The position numbers and the translations under genes were made by a program. DNA of 64,000 bases from Trueperella sp. (GTDB lineage Bacteria > Actinomycetota > Actinomycetes > Actinomycetales > Actinomycetaceae), in assembly GCA_030532125.1 (NCBI GenBank), contig JAUNLU010000001.1, forward strand, positions 425,960 to 489,959, written 5' to 3'. This document shows, one piece after another, positions 7,745-16,576 of this stretch; the stretch's first letter is position 1; each line of letters opens with the position of its first letter. The notes below the pieces were generated by a model. That model made no database searches. It was not told the origin of the DNA and saw only the letters and a program-made list of their open reading frames with translations.

Positions 7745-10426
7745 TTAGATGATCTCTTTCTTGCCAGCTATCCGCAACGCTACCCAGCCCAGCGGCACTC
7801 GACCCCAGAACGTGAATAGCCGGTACAAAATTGCGGCCGAGAATGCTACCGAATAGGGGATGCCCGCGATTACTAGGCCGCCAGTGAGGGCAGCTTCAAC
7901 TGGGCCAATGCCGCCAGGAGAAGGCACTACCGATCCCAACGAGTTGGAGATTAAGTAAGTGAACGCCAGAGTGGTTACCGGCAGCGTGTATCCCAGCGAA
8001 TAGAGCGCGAGCCCAAAACAGGCGATAAAAGAAACAGTCATGACTACTGAGCCGAGCAAACCATAGGCTATCCGGCGCGGATGAGTGGAGAGCCAAACTA
8101 GCCGCGGCCAAACCTGCTCAATCGTGGGCTGTGCCTTTTTGAGCACCCAATTACGCAGCTGTGGTACCAGGGCAAACACCGCAATTACCACGATGGCTAC
8201 CAAAGCGGCAATCACGATTGGTTTAGAGGGCCGCGCAATTGACCCCAGGGAACCAGAAAATAGGGCAATTATCAGCAGTAGTAATACGGTGGTGATGAAC
8301 TGAGCGAGTTGCACAATGGCAGCGGTGGCCAATGCTGGTGCAGTGCGGATGCCTTTCTTCTGCAAAAAGCGCAAGTTTAATGCTGCTGGTCCTACCCCAG
8401 CTGGTGCTACCAGGGTGATTAGCGAGGCAGCTACCTGTATTAGAGTGGTCTCTCCTAGTGGTAGCCGTTCGGGAGTGTAGGCCTTGAGAGTTATCGCCGC
8501 CCCCAAATAGGTGAACAGCCCAGCCACAAATGCGCCCACCATATATATCGGTTCGGCATTGGACAGCGCGGCACGCAGATCCTCCATATTTAGCGATCCG
8601 AGCAGCACCACTACTGCAATTACGCCGATGCTCACCGTGATGATGGTCTTCAGCGAGAACCGCTTAATCTCAACTTCCGCAGTGTCCGGGCGTTCCGGGG
8701 TGAGTTCCGACATGGTATTGCGCAGTTCTTGAAATTCACTGCGCCCTTTGAATTGAGCTCTGCTGTAGGAGGGCATTAACACTAGCTGCAGAAATGGCGT
8801 TAGTGAGTTTATCTCTGCCGGAGAAACACATCGCTTTAAGGAGGCCACTGCCCGCTCTACGCCAAATTTTCCAGCCAGCATGGTGACTATTTGTGCCAGG
8901 TCAATCCGGTAGCTAGTCTCGGTGGCCATAATAGAGCCGTTGTGCCAGTCGGAAATTTCCGTGCGCCCATCGCCAATGCGCACCGTCTCAGCCGAGATAT
9001 TGCCATGTGAAATACCCTTGGAATATGCCCGCTGCACAATCCGCCAGAGTTGATCAATTTGCGGATCGGTAACTGAGCTAGCCGGCACTTGCGCCAGCGT
9101 AGGGTATTTTGGCGCCTTAGTTACTAGCACAATGGAGTGTTGCCCCCGTGCCAAGGAAATAAATGTACTGCGTTTTACGCCAGTTTGTTCCGTACGCAAA
9201 AGCATCAGTGAGATCTGCTCGGCAGTTTTCTCTATCGTGCTTTCGGTGTGCCGCACGCTGGTCTTCAACCAAATACGGTTCCACAACGACTCCAGCACAC
9301 CGATTATTTCCCGGTCTTGATCCAGCACCAACAGATGGTAGTTTTTGCCGTCCGCGGTGGTGGCAATGTAGTTCCGGGAAATTACCTCAGTGCCCGGTAT
9401 TTCGTACTTTTCCAGAGTTTCCGCATAGATTGCGGCGGAATCTAGTTCGGAGAGTACTGTGACGCTGCTGCGCGCCTCGCGGTTAGTGGTCTCCTGCTCA
9501 GCAACTTCTGCCATCTCCGCCAGTTCATCTTCAGAAAGTTGCGCAGTAGTACGACGCCGACTGCGCAGCAGAATCCGCTGCAAATAGCTAGCTCCAATAT
9601 CGGGGCCCACCGGCACCGCAGTAGTTATTTCCCAGGCGGCGATATCGGTTTGGTCGGCGTCGCACCGCACCAGCTGCACGGCGTCTATCCCCGCCCATCG
9701 GGTCAAATTAACCAGGTCAAGTAGCGTGGAGCGCTGCGGTTCTGCCCCGATTGCCCAGCGTGCGGATTTGCCGCACATGATGCCAACGAAAATAGTGATT
9801 AGCGCACCGTACAGAGTTTGATTGCTTTGCAGTACCGATAACACCACCACGGTGAGGAACAGCCACCAACTATTGCGCAGTATCCGCGACGATTTCGGGC
9901 TCAGGCCCACCGAAAGCAGGGCGGCGATTAGCGCGAGGTAGGGCACCAACGGGATGAATTCTTGGCGCTGGAAGATGTCAAGGTACTGTTTGGTTAGGGG
10001 CGAAGTGGGCAGCCATTCGCTAAACCCCCAGCGCATCAAATTAGTTATCGCAATAGCGCTGATACTGCTTAGCCCCGCAGTTAGCAGTGTGCGCCAGCGG
10101 CCATTGACGATGAAGTACCCCAAAATCACCAGCGGCAATCCGATAGATACCAAGCCCTCTAGCGCATTGACGGGTAAGAGCAAAATAGCTTTTAGCACCG
10201 GATTCATAGCGGAGCGGACGTCTATTGCCACCGCCAACAGGGTGGAATTAGCGTAGACGGCGAGCAAGGTAACCGCCACAATTCCCAGCAGATAGAGCAC
10301 TGTGCTCACTAAATCGGCAGGGTGGCGCACCCATTTCTGTTTGCCGTCGATCAGCACCACAGTGCGTTCTGGAGTCTGTAACTTAACGTCTACTTCCTGC
10401 GCCACGCATTTAATCCTACTTGCCAT
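7745..10426 (-). CDS. Flippase-like membrane protein with degenerate kinase domain
   Basis: The 893-residue protein has three parts. Residues about 35-230 hold six to seven hydrophobic helices. Residues about 240-560 are soluble and resemble an aminoglycoside-phosphotransferase or RIO-like kinase lobe. Residues about 595-890 form the eight-helix TM region of the LPG-synthase/UPF0104 flippase family (VAPAGVGPAALNLRFL, PSPGGIGPVEAALTGG). In the kinase part the catalytic loop expected as HGD....N reads HGNISAETV and the metal loop reads ISDWHNG, so the catalytic Asp and Asn look lost. The protein probably moves or modifies a lipid-linked substrate; the substrate is unknown. The C-terminal domain alone defines the family. 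Start ATG at 10426 lacks a clear ribosome site. Confidence 0.83.
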   Translation of the reverse strand: MASRIKCVAQEVDVKLQTPERTVVLIDGKQKWVRHPADLVSTVLYLLGIVAVTLLAVYANSTLLAVAIDVRSAMNPVLKAILLLPVNALEGLVSIGLPLVILGYFIVNGRWRTLLTAGLSSISAIAITNLMRWGFSEWLPTSPLTKQYLDIFQRQEFIPLVPYLALIAALLSVGLSPKSSRILRNSWWLFLTVVVLSVLQSNQTLYGALITIFVGIMCGKSARWAIGAEPQRSTLLDLVNLTRWAGIDAVQLVRCDADQTDIAAWEITTAVPVGPDIGASYLQRILLRSRRRTTAQLSEDELAEMAEVAEQETTNREARSSVTVLSELDSAAIYAETLEKYEIPGTEVISRNYIATTADGKNYHLLVLDQDREIIGVLESLWNRIWLKTSVRHTESTIEKTAEQISLMLLRTEQTGVKRSTFISLARGQHSIVLVTKAPKYPTLAQVPASSVTDPQIDQLWRIVQRAYSKGISHGNISAETVRIGDGRTEISDWHNGSIMATETSYRIDLAQIVTMLAGKFGVERAVASLKRCVSPAEINSLTPFLQLVLMPSYSRAQFKGRSEFQELRNTMSELTPERPDTAEVEIKRFSLKTIITVSIGVIAVVVLLGSLNMEDLRAALSNAEPIYMVGAFVAGLFTYLGAAITLKAYTPERLPLGETTLIQVAASLITLVAPAGVGPAALNLRFLQKKGIRTAPALATAAIVQLAQFITTVLLLLIIALFSGSLGSIARPSKPIVIAALVAIVVIAVFALVPQLRNWVLKKAQPTIEQVWPRLVWLSTHPRRIAYGLLGSVVMTVSFIACFGLALYSLGYTLPVTTLAFTYLISNSLGSVVPSPGGIGPVEAALTGGLVIAGIPYSVAFSAAILYRLFTFWGRVPLGWVALRIAGKKEII

Positions 10427-10477
10427 GCCCGAAAATCGGGGGATTGCCGGGTGTTTAGGAGCTAAATCGCATGGGAA

Positions 10478-12820
10478 CTAGTGGGCGTTGCGCAGGCGCA
10501 GCGAGTTACCTACCACTATTACTGATGACGACGCCATGGCGGCAGCAGCGATCCCGGGCACAATAATCCCCAGTACTGCTAGCGGGATGGCGATCAGGTT
10601 GTAGCCAAATGCCCACGCCAAATTCTCTTTGATAATGCGTAAGGTGCGGGCAGAAACGCGCAATGCCAGCGGAATAGTGGTCACATTTGAGTTCATGATG
10701 GTGATGTCGGCAGCTGCTTTAGCTACATCGGTGCCAGAGCCCATCGCAATCGAGAGGTCTGCGCCGGCGAGAGCAGCGGCGTCGTTCACGCCATCGCCCA
10801 CCATCGCTACCCGTTTCCCAGCGCTTTGCAGCTCAGTAACTACGGATAGCTTGCCCGCCGGCAATACGCCAGCGCGTATTTCCGAGATACCGAGCTCATC
10901 CGCCACTGCTTGGGCGGTTTTGAGGTTGTCGCCGGTCACCAGCACGGGAGTTATGCCGCGGGATTTCAACTCCCGAATAGCCTGCGGTGCCTCTGGGCGG
11001 ATGGCATCCGCTACCACCAGGTATCCCACGACGGCGTCAGCTAGCGTCACCACTACCTGGCTGCCGGTCACTTGGTTGCCAGTTACTTGGCTGCCAGTGC
11101 CGACGGCGGGGGGAGTCTGGGCGCCCACCCAGCTGCCGTTTCCAGCGCGGATGGACTTTCCGGCGTATTCTCCCGCCGCCACAGTCCCGGAAACTCCGCT
11201 GCCGGGATGGTTGCGGAAATCAGTTATTTCCACCGGGGAAATGCCCTGTTGGGCGGCGGCGCGCACAATCGCCTGAGCGATTGGGTGTTCGGAATGGCTT
11301 TCAATTCCGGCTGCGAGTGCCCACAGCTCTGCCTCAGTGTGGCCAGCAGCAGCACTGGCCTGGGTCACCGTCATAACGCCAGCAGTGAGGGTGCCGGTTT
11401 TATCCAAGGCGATCACATCTAAGTGGTGGGCATTTTCCAGCACTTCTGGACCAGAGATGAGCACTCCGAGTCGAGATAGCCGGCCAGAACCGACAAGCAG
11501 GGCAGTCGGCGTCGCTAATCCCAAGGCGCAAGGGCAGGCCACTACCAGCACAGTTATTGCGGACGCGAGCGCCATTTCGGCGGGATTTTGCAGGGCAAAG
11601 AAGCGCACCGCGAAAGTGACAATTGCGATGGCGATTACTGCTGGCACAAAGACGGCGGAGATGCGGTCTGCCACCCGTTGCACCGGAGCTTTGCCGGTTT
11701 GAGCTTCGGTGAGGAGCCGACCCATTTGTGCCAGCGTAGTTTCTTCGCCTACCCGGGTAGCGCGGGCAGTTAGTGAGCCGAAAGTGTTTAAGGTGGCGCC
11801 AGTTATTTCATCACCTACGGTTACGTCCACTGGCACAGATTCGCCGGTGACCAAGCTGGCGTCGATGGCTGATTCACCAGCTACGATGACGGCGTCAGTG
11901 GCGACCGTTTCCCCGGGGCGCACCCGGAAAATATCGCCTACTTGCAGTTGAGCGATTGGTACCACGCTATTTACTGCCGTGCCATCCGCGAGGGAAACCA
12001 GATAGACCTCTTGTGCGCCCATCTCCAGCAGTGAACGCAAAGCGTCGCCCGCAGAGCGCCGGGACCGGGCTTCCAGCCAGCGCCCGACCAGCAAGAAAGT
12101 CACGATCATGGCGGCGGACTCAAAATAGAGATGGGGAGCGCTAGCGGCTGCTAAACCGTGGATACCGGTCATCGCCATGGTGTAACCGATTTGCCCGGCC
12201 CCACCCCAGAGCAATGCCCACAGTGACCAGCCCATGGACGCGAGCACTCCTAGGGAAACTAAGGTGTCCATAGTGGAAGAGCGGTAGCGTGCCGCCCGGA
12301 ATGCAGCGCGGTGGAAGGGCCAGCCACACCAGAATGCCACTACTAGACTGAGCGCCCCCACTAGCCACTGCCAACCTGGGAATTGCCAGGCGGGGACCAT
12401 AGAAATCCCAATAATCGGCACGCTCAATATGCCGGATACGATGAAGCGACGTTTCAGATCGGCGATGCGTGCCTGTGCCGCTGCGGTTGCCGCAGCTTCC
12501 ACCTGTTCGGGATCGACGTCGGTGCTAGCGGTGCGTTGCCCGGTTTCAGTTACGTCTACCCGGCGAATCAAAGTTGCTTGGTAGCCGCTTTTTTCTACCG
12601 TGCCAATTAGGTCAGCGTCAGTTATCGCCGCATCGGTCAGTTCAATATGGGCGCGTTCGGTAGCTAGATTTACCACTGCCTGCACGCCAGCTACTCGGTT
12701 GAGCTGGCGCTCTACTCGATTGACGCAGGCAGCGCAGGTCATACCGCCGATAGCTAGATCAATTTCGGCTACTGCGGAGGCGGGGGCGTTAGGTTCAGCG
12801 GGTGATGGTGTGGACGTCAT
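10478..12820 (-). CDS. copA: Copper-exporting P1B-type ATPase
   Basis: The 780-residue pump exports Cu(I) across the cytoplasmic membrane. One N-terminal heavy-metal domain carries GGMTCAACVNRV (C29, C32). It is followed by eight TM helices with the CPC metal site VACPCALGLATPTALL, the phosphorylation motif DKTGTLTAG, the HP motif SEHPIAQAI, and the hinge GDGVNDAAALAGADLSIAMG. It starts inside the copZ 3' end: ATG at 12820 overlaps by 26 bases, and a TTG at 12835 is the alternative. Neither has a strong ribosome site, which suggests coupling to copZ. A 15-bp triplet repeat adds TGSQV-TGNQV-TGSQV to the nucleotide-binding domain. No csoR or copY gene is nearby. Confidence 0.96.
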   Translation of the reverse strand: MTSTPSPAEPNAPASAVAEIDLAIGGMTCAACVNRVERQLNRVAGVQAVVNLATERAHIELTDAAITDADLIGTVEKSGYQATLIRRVDVTETGQRTASTDVDPEQVEAAATAAAQARIADLKRRFIVSGILSVPIIGISMVPAWQFPGWQWLVGALSLVVAFWCGWPFHRAAFRAARYRSSTMDTLVSLGVLASMGWSLWALLWGGAGQIGYTMAMTGIHGLAAASAPHLYFESAAMIVTFLLVGRWLEARSRRSAGDALRSLLEMGAQEVYLVSLADGTAVNSVVPIAQLQVGDIFRVRPGETVATDAVIVAGESAIDASLVTGESVPVDVTVGDEITGATLNTFGSLTARATRVGEETTLAQMGRLLTEAQTGKAPVQRVADRISAVFVPAVIAIAIVTFAVRFFALQNPAEMALASAITVLVVACPCALGLATPTALLVGSGRLSRLGVLISGPEVLENAHHLDVIALDKTGTLTAGVMTVTQASAAAGHTEAELWALAAGIESHSEHPIAQAIVRAAAQQGISPVEITDFRNHPGSGVSGTVAAGEYAGKSIRAGNGSWVGAQTPPAVGTGSQVTGNQVTGSQVVVTLADAVVGYLVVADAIRPEAPQAIRELKSRGITPVLVTGDNLKTAQAVADELGISEIRAGVLPAGKLSVVTELQSAGKRVAMVGDGVNDAAALAGADLSIAMGSGTDVAKAAADITIMNSNVTTIPLALRVSARTLRIIKENLAWAFGYNLIAIPLAVLGIIVPGIAAAAMASSSVIVVGNSLRLRNAH
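11055..11099. repeat. Three 15-bp tandem repeats inside copA
   Basis: Units start at 11055, 11070 and 11085 (plus strand: ACCTGGCTGCCGGTC, ACTTGGTTGCCAGTT, ACTTGGCTGCCAGTG). They keep the frame and encode a repeated TG(S/N)QV in the ATPase N-domain. Confidence 0.85.
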
Positions 12821-13019
12821 ATCCAGCTTCGTCAATTGTGGCGCGTAGTTCGGCGTCGGTCACTTCACCAGTAGTAGTGATATGCACTAATCCGCCGTTC
12901 AGATCTACTTCTACCGCAGAAACATTAGCTAGCTCCAGCAGCGCGGTAGTCACGTGATTTACACAGTTTTGGCAGCTCATGCCAGAGACTTCTGCTGTTA
13001 TCGCCGAATTATTAGCCAC
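12795..13019 (-). CDS. copZ: Copper chaperone, heavy-metal-associated domain
   Basis: A 74-residue HMA-fold protein with the Cu(I) site SGMSCQNCVNHV (C16, C19). It delivers copper to CopA, whose gene follows with an overlapping start. Start choice: AAGGAG lies five bases before the GTG at 13019, while an in-frame GTG at 13025 falls inside that ribosome site and is rejected. The domain is complete (beta-alpha-beta-beta-alpha-beta, ending VHTITR). The upstream 125 bases must hold the copper-responsive promoter, but no known CsoR-type or CopY-type palindrome was found there. Confidence 0.93.
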   Translation of the reverse strand: MANNSAITAEVSGMSCQNCVNHVTTALLELANVSAVEVDLNGGLVHITTTGEVTDAELRATIDEAGYDVHTITR

Positions 13020-13150
13020 AGTCACTCCTTGAGTTGGAAACGTATTGCTGCTGCTTGGGTACAGCTAATTAAACTTGCGGCGGGGAAAAATTATTCCGGC
13101 ACGGCAGAAAATTTCACCCTGGGGCAAAGCGGCAGAGTAGCATTGAGGGC

Positions 13151-14092
13151 ATGCGCCTTGGAGTTCTCGATATTGGATCAAATACCGTGCATCTGCTGGT
13201 AGTAGATGCCAAAGCGCGGGTGCGCCCAGATCCATTTTTGGATCAGCGCTCAGTGGTGCGGCTGATGCAGTATGTGGAAGACTCTGGCGAAATCAATGAC
13301 GCCGGTGTCAAGGCGCTGACTGATGCCATCAAGAAAGCGCTGATGTTCGCGCGTGAATCCGGGGTAGAGGAATTAGTTGGTATCGTGACCTCAGCTATCC
13401 GGGAAGCGCCAAACGGCGCCGTCGTGATGAACATTTTGGAAGAAGTCGCTGGTACTGATTTTCGAGTGCTCTCCGGGGAAGAAGAAGCCGCATTGACGTT
13501 CTTGGCTGCGCGGCGCTGGCACGGTTGGGCGGCGGGGCGGCTCATGGTGCTCGATATTGGCGGTGGCTCCTTTGAAGTAGCTTGCGGCATGAACGAAGAG
13601 CCAGAATTTGTGGCCTCGGTACCTTTAGGGGCGGGTCGGCTCACCCGCACATTCCTGCCGGATGATCCGCCTACCGAAGAACAGCTGAAAGATCTGCGTA
13701 ACTATGTGAAAGCGCAGATGAAACCATTAGCGAAACAGATACTTGACCTGGAACCGGCAGATCATGTGGTGGCCACTTCCAAAACTTTCCGCTCGCTGGC
13801 GCGGCTTGCCGGGCAGCGAGTAGCGGTAGTTGGTCCGGAAGAACGACGTCGTATGAGCCGGGATGACCTAGGCGATTGGGTGAACCGGTTGGGGCGGTTA
13901 CCGGCGCGCTCGCGATTGGAACTGCCGGGAATTACCCCGGAACGCACCTACCAGATTGTGGCCGGGGCCGAGGTGGCGATGCGGGCAATGAAAGACTTCA
14001 AAGTGAAGAAGTTAGAAATCTGCCCGTGGGCATTGCGCGAAGGCGTGCTGCTAGAGCGGATTGACCACTTCGAGAGCAACGACGCGCTATAA
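13151..14092 (+). CDS. ppx: Exopolyphosphatase / pppGpp phosphohydrolase family
   Basis: The 313-residue protein has the Ppx/GppA ASKHA-fold signatures: LGVLDIGSNTVHLLVVDA at the N-terminus (phosphate loop 1), TSAIREAPNG, LSGEEEAALTF and the second phosphate loop LDIGGGSFEVACG at about residue 137. It is the short actinobacterial form without the C-terminal HD domain, so it probably acts on short polyphosphate or (p)ppGpp. The start ATG at 13151 follows TTGAGGGC. It is convergent with purB, separated by 7 bases. Confidence 0.93.
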   Translation: MRLGVLDIGSNTVHLLVVDAKARVRPDPFLDQRSVVRLMQYVEDSGEINDAGVKALTDAIKKALMFARESGVEELVGIVTSAIREAPNGAVVMNILEEVAGTDFRVLSGEEEAALTFLAARRWHGWAAGRLMVLDIGGGSFEVACGMNEEPEFVASVPLGAGRLTRTFLPDDPPTEEQLKDLRNYVKAQMKPLAKQILDLEPADHVVATSKTFRSLARLAGQRVAVVGPEERRRMSRDDLGDWVNRLGRLPARSRLELPGITPERTYQIVAGAEVAMRAMKDFKVKKLEICPWALREGVLLERIDHFESNDAL

Positions 14093-14099
14093 ATCTGCG

Positions 14100-15533
14100 T
14101 TATAGCCCCGCGATATCCAGTAGCTCCACCAGCTCAGCTGCCAGCCCAGTGTAGCTAGCGGGAGTCAGTTCAAGGAGCCGGGCTGCGACGTCTGCAGGCA
14201 TTCCCAGTTCAGCAATAAAACTGCGCATATCTTCAGCAGTCACGCGGTGCCCCCGGGTGAGTTCTTTGAGCCGCTCGTATGGGTTAGCCATTCCGGTGGC
14301 GCCGGCAATAGCGGCAGCGCGCATCGCCTGTTGGATCGGTTCCGCGAGTACTTCCCAGGAGTTATTGAGGTCAGCATCTAGCACCTCCGGTGCCACATCC
14401 AAGCCCGCCACTCCGCGGCGCAGATTTGATAGCGCCAGCAGGGAGTGCCCGAATGCCACTCCGATATTGCGTTGGGTGGTGGAGTCGGTCAGATCGCGCT
14501 GCATCCGGGAAGTAACCAGCGTGGCGGAAAGGGTGTCCAATAAGGCGTTAGAGATTTCCATATTGGCTTCCGCATTTTCAAAGCGAATCGGATTCACTTT
14601 ATGCGGCATAGTCGAGGAGCCAGTAGAGCCCTGCGCTGCCAAATTCTGCCGGAAGTACCCGAGGGAGATGTAGGTCCAGAAATCGGTTGCCAGGTTGTGG
14701 GCAATCCGGTTGAAGCGCGCCATATCGGCGAATAGCTCGGCCATCCAGTCATGCGATTCAATTTGGGTGGTCAGGGGATTCCAAGTTAGGCCTAGGTGGG
14801 TGACGAAGCGGCGGGATAGATCTACCCAGTTGGCGTCCGGTACCCCGGCGAGGTGGGCGCCGTAAGTGCCAGTAGCGCCGTTGATTTTGCCTAAAAATTC
14901 TTGCTTGCCGATGCGGCGCAGCTGCCGGGCCAGCCGGTGGGTTAGCACCGCCACCTCTTTGCCGAGTGTGCTGGGGGTGGCAGTTTGGCCGTGGGTGCGC
15001 GAGAGCATGGGCTGAGCTGCAGTTTCGCGAGCCAGCTCAGCTAGCTGCACCACGAATTCCTGTGCTGCCGGCAGCCAAACTTGTTGTACGGCGTCACGAA
15101 TGGTGATGGCATAAGCGAGGTTGTTGATGTCCTCGCTGGTGCAGAAAATATGGACTATTTCGTGCACGGTATCCAGCGCAGTTTCTGGCAGATGATTGGG
15201 GGCGTCGTCGAGGCGCCGCTTGAGGAAGTACTCGACCGCCTTGACGTCGTGGCGGGTTTCCGCCTCAATTTCCTTTAGTTCCGCAATTTCTGCGCCCCCA
15301 AATTCTTCCGGAATTTGCCGCAGATAGGCCTGGTCCGCCGCGCTCAGCACTGGTGCTCCGGGCAGTACCCGATTCACCGAAAGGAAGATTAGCCACTCGA
15401 TTTCCACAGTTATCCGCGCCCGGTTTAGTGCCGGTTCAGAGAGGAAATTGACGAGGGCCGCGGTTTCGGTGCGGTAGCGCCCGTCTAAGGGACCAAGCGG
15501 AATACTGGGCTGTAGCTGAGCAAGATTCTTCAT
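14100..15533 (-). CDS. purB: Adenylosuccinate lyase
   Basis: The 477-residue cytoplasmic enzyme releases fumarate from SAICAR and from adenylosuccinate in purine synthesis. The fumarase/aspartase signature GSSTMPHKVNPIRFEN is at about residue 310, and SRTHGQTATPSTLGKEV carries the catalytic histidine region. Length and the start MKNLAQLQPSIPLGPLDGRY match the longer PurB form found in gamma-proteobacteria and in Actinomycetaceae. It stands alone here; the other de novo purine gene in the window is purT, about 19 kb away. Confidence 0.97.
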   Translation of the reverse strand: MKNLAQLQPSIPLGPLDGRYRTETAALVNFLSEPALNRARITVEIEWLIFLSVNRVLPGAPVLSAADQAYLRQIPEEFGGAEIAELKEIEAETRHDVKAVEYFLKRRLDDAPNHLPETALDTVHEIVHIFCTSEDINNLAYAITIRDAVQQVWLPAAQEFVVQLAELARETAAQPMLSRTHGQTATPSTLGKEVAVLTHRLARQLRRIGKQEFLGKINGATGTYGAHLAGVPDANWVDLSRRFVTHLGLTWNPLTTQIESHDWMAELFADMARFNRIAHNLATDFWTYISLGYFRQNLAAQGSTGSSTMPHKVNPIRFENAEANMEISNALLDTLSATLVTSRMQRDLTDSTTQRNIGVAFGHSLLALSNLRRGVAGLDVAPEVLDADLNNSWEVLAEPIQQAMRAAAIAGATGMANPYERLKELTRGHRVTAEDMRSFIAELGMPADVAARLLELTPASYTGLAAELVELLDIAGL

Positions 15534-15735
15534 AGCCCTATGTTCTCACCTTGCGCGCAGCTGCGGCGAATTTTCTGCTACAACGTGACTATTTCGCCAA
15601 ATAATCGGGTGGGAGTCCGGAGCAGCAGCCCGGCGCGCGGTCCCGATTGCGCTAGAATTTCTGCGTCGCACTCACAGAATTTTCGAGCGCGATACACCAG
15701 TTAGCCATAGCGGCGTCATACTAAGGAAGTTAGCG

Positions 15736-16458
15736 ATGGAACAGCGTATTTTTGCGCATCGGGGCCTGAAAACAAAAGCGCCGGAGAACACTTTGGCGGC
15801 GTTCCGCCTGGCAGCAGAGCAGGGGCTGACCTGGTTGGAGACTGACGTCGATATTCTGGGTGACGGCACCCCGGTGATTATGCACGACACTTTGCTAGAT
15901 CGCACCACCGACCGCAGCGGATATTTCTACGACCTGACCCAAGCAGATTTGCCAGTGGACGCCGGCAGCTGGTTCGCTGCTGACTACGCAGGGGAGCCGA
16001 TGCCCACGCTGCGTGACCTGGTGGATTTCATGAACGAAACCGGGATGAATGCGAATATCGAGCTGAAAGCCAACGAGCAGGGGAAACAGAAGTCTCTGGA
16101 GCTGATCGACAACGTCTTAGCAGAGCTGGAGCGGTTGGATCCGGAGCGCGAAGTTATTTTCTCCTCGTTTAGCCATGTGCTGCTCACCTATTTGGCGCAA
16201 AAGACGACGCGGCCGATTGGCTGTTTATTCGTTACCGAAAATCTGTGGCCGGACTGGAAATCGGTGCTGGAGCTGGTGGGTGCGCAGTACATCCATCCGC
16301 AAGATCGCGGGCTGACCCGCGAAATGGTGCAGGCATTCCGCGCTGCCGGGTATGGGGTAAATGTGTGGACAGTGAATGACGCCGACCGCGCCAACGAACT
16401 ATTTAACTGGGGGGTCACCGGCGTCTTTTCGGACGTGGCTGACGAACTGATGCGCTGA
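15736..16458 (+). CDS. Glycerophosphodiester phosphodiesterase family protein
   Basis: A 240-residue TIM-barrel enzyme that splits glycerophosphodiesters into glycerol 3-phosphate and an alcohol. The metal and catalytic motifs are HRGLKTKAPENTLAAF at the N-terminus, ETDVDILGDGTPVIMHD at about residue 36 and NIELKAN at about residue 108. The ending VNVWTVND is typical. There is no signal peptide, so it is cytoplasmic. AAGGAAG precedes the ATG at 15736. It is followed by a short repeat-containing gap. Confidence 0.93.
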   Translation: MEQRIFAHRGLKTKAPENTLAAFRLAAEQGLTWLETDVDILGDGTPVIMHDTLLDRTTDRSGYFYDLTQADLPVDAGSWFAADYAGEPMPTLRDLVDFMNETGMNANIELKANEQGKQKSLELIDNVLAELERLDPEREVIFSSFSHVLLTYLAQKTTRPIGCLFVTENLWPDWKSVLELVGAQYIHPQDRGLTREMVQAFRAAGYGVNVWTVNDADRANELFNWGVTGVFSDVADELMR

Positions 16459-16528
16459 GCGCAGCCCGGATAAGCTCACCGCTAGCGAGCTGCGCCCGCG
16501 GGGAGTGGCGGAAAACCTGAAAACCCGC

Positions 16529-16570
16529 GTCAGGCAGGTGCTTAGCGCGGTCAGGCAGGTGCTTAGCGCG
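16529..16570. repeat. Perfect 21-bp tandem duplication
   Basis: Bases 16529-16549 and 16550-16570 are identical. The duplication sits in the gap between the convergent GDPD and fructosamine-kinase genes, ending 6 bases before the latter's stop codon. It does not form a terminator. Confidence 0.95.
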
Positions 16571-16576
16571 TTGCGC

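Noticed and set aside
13020..13150. CsoR or CopY operator upstream of copZ
   Set aside because: No palindrome of the known types could be found.
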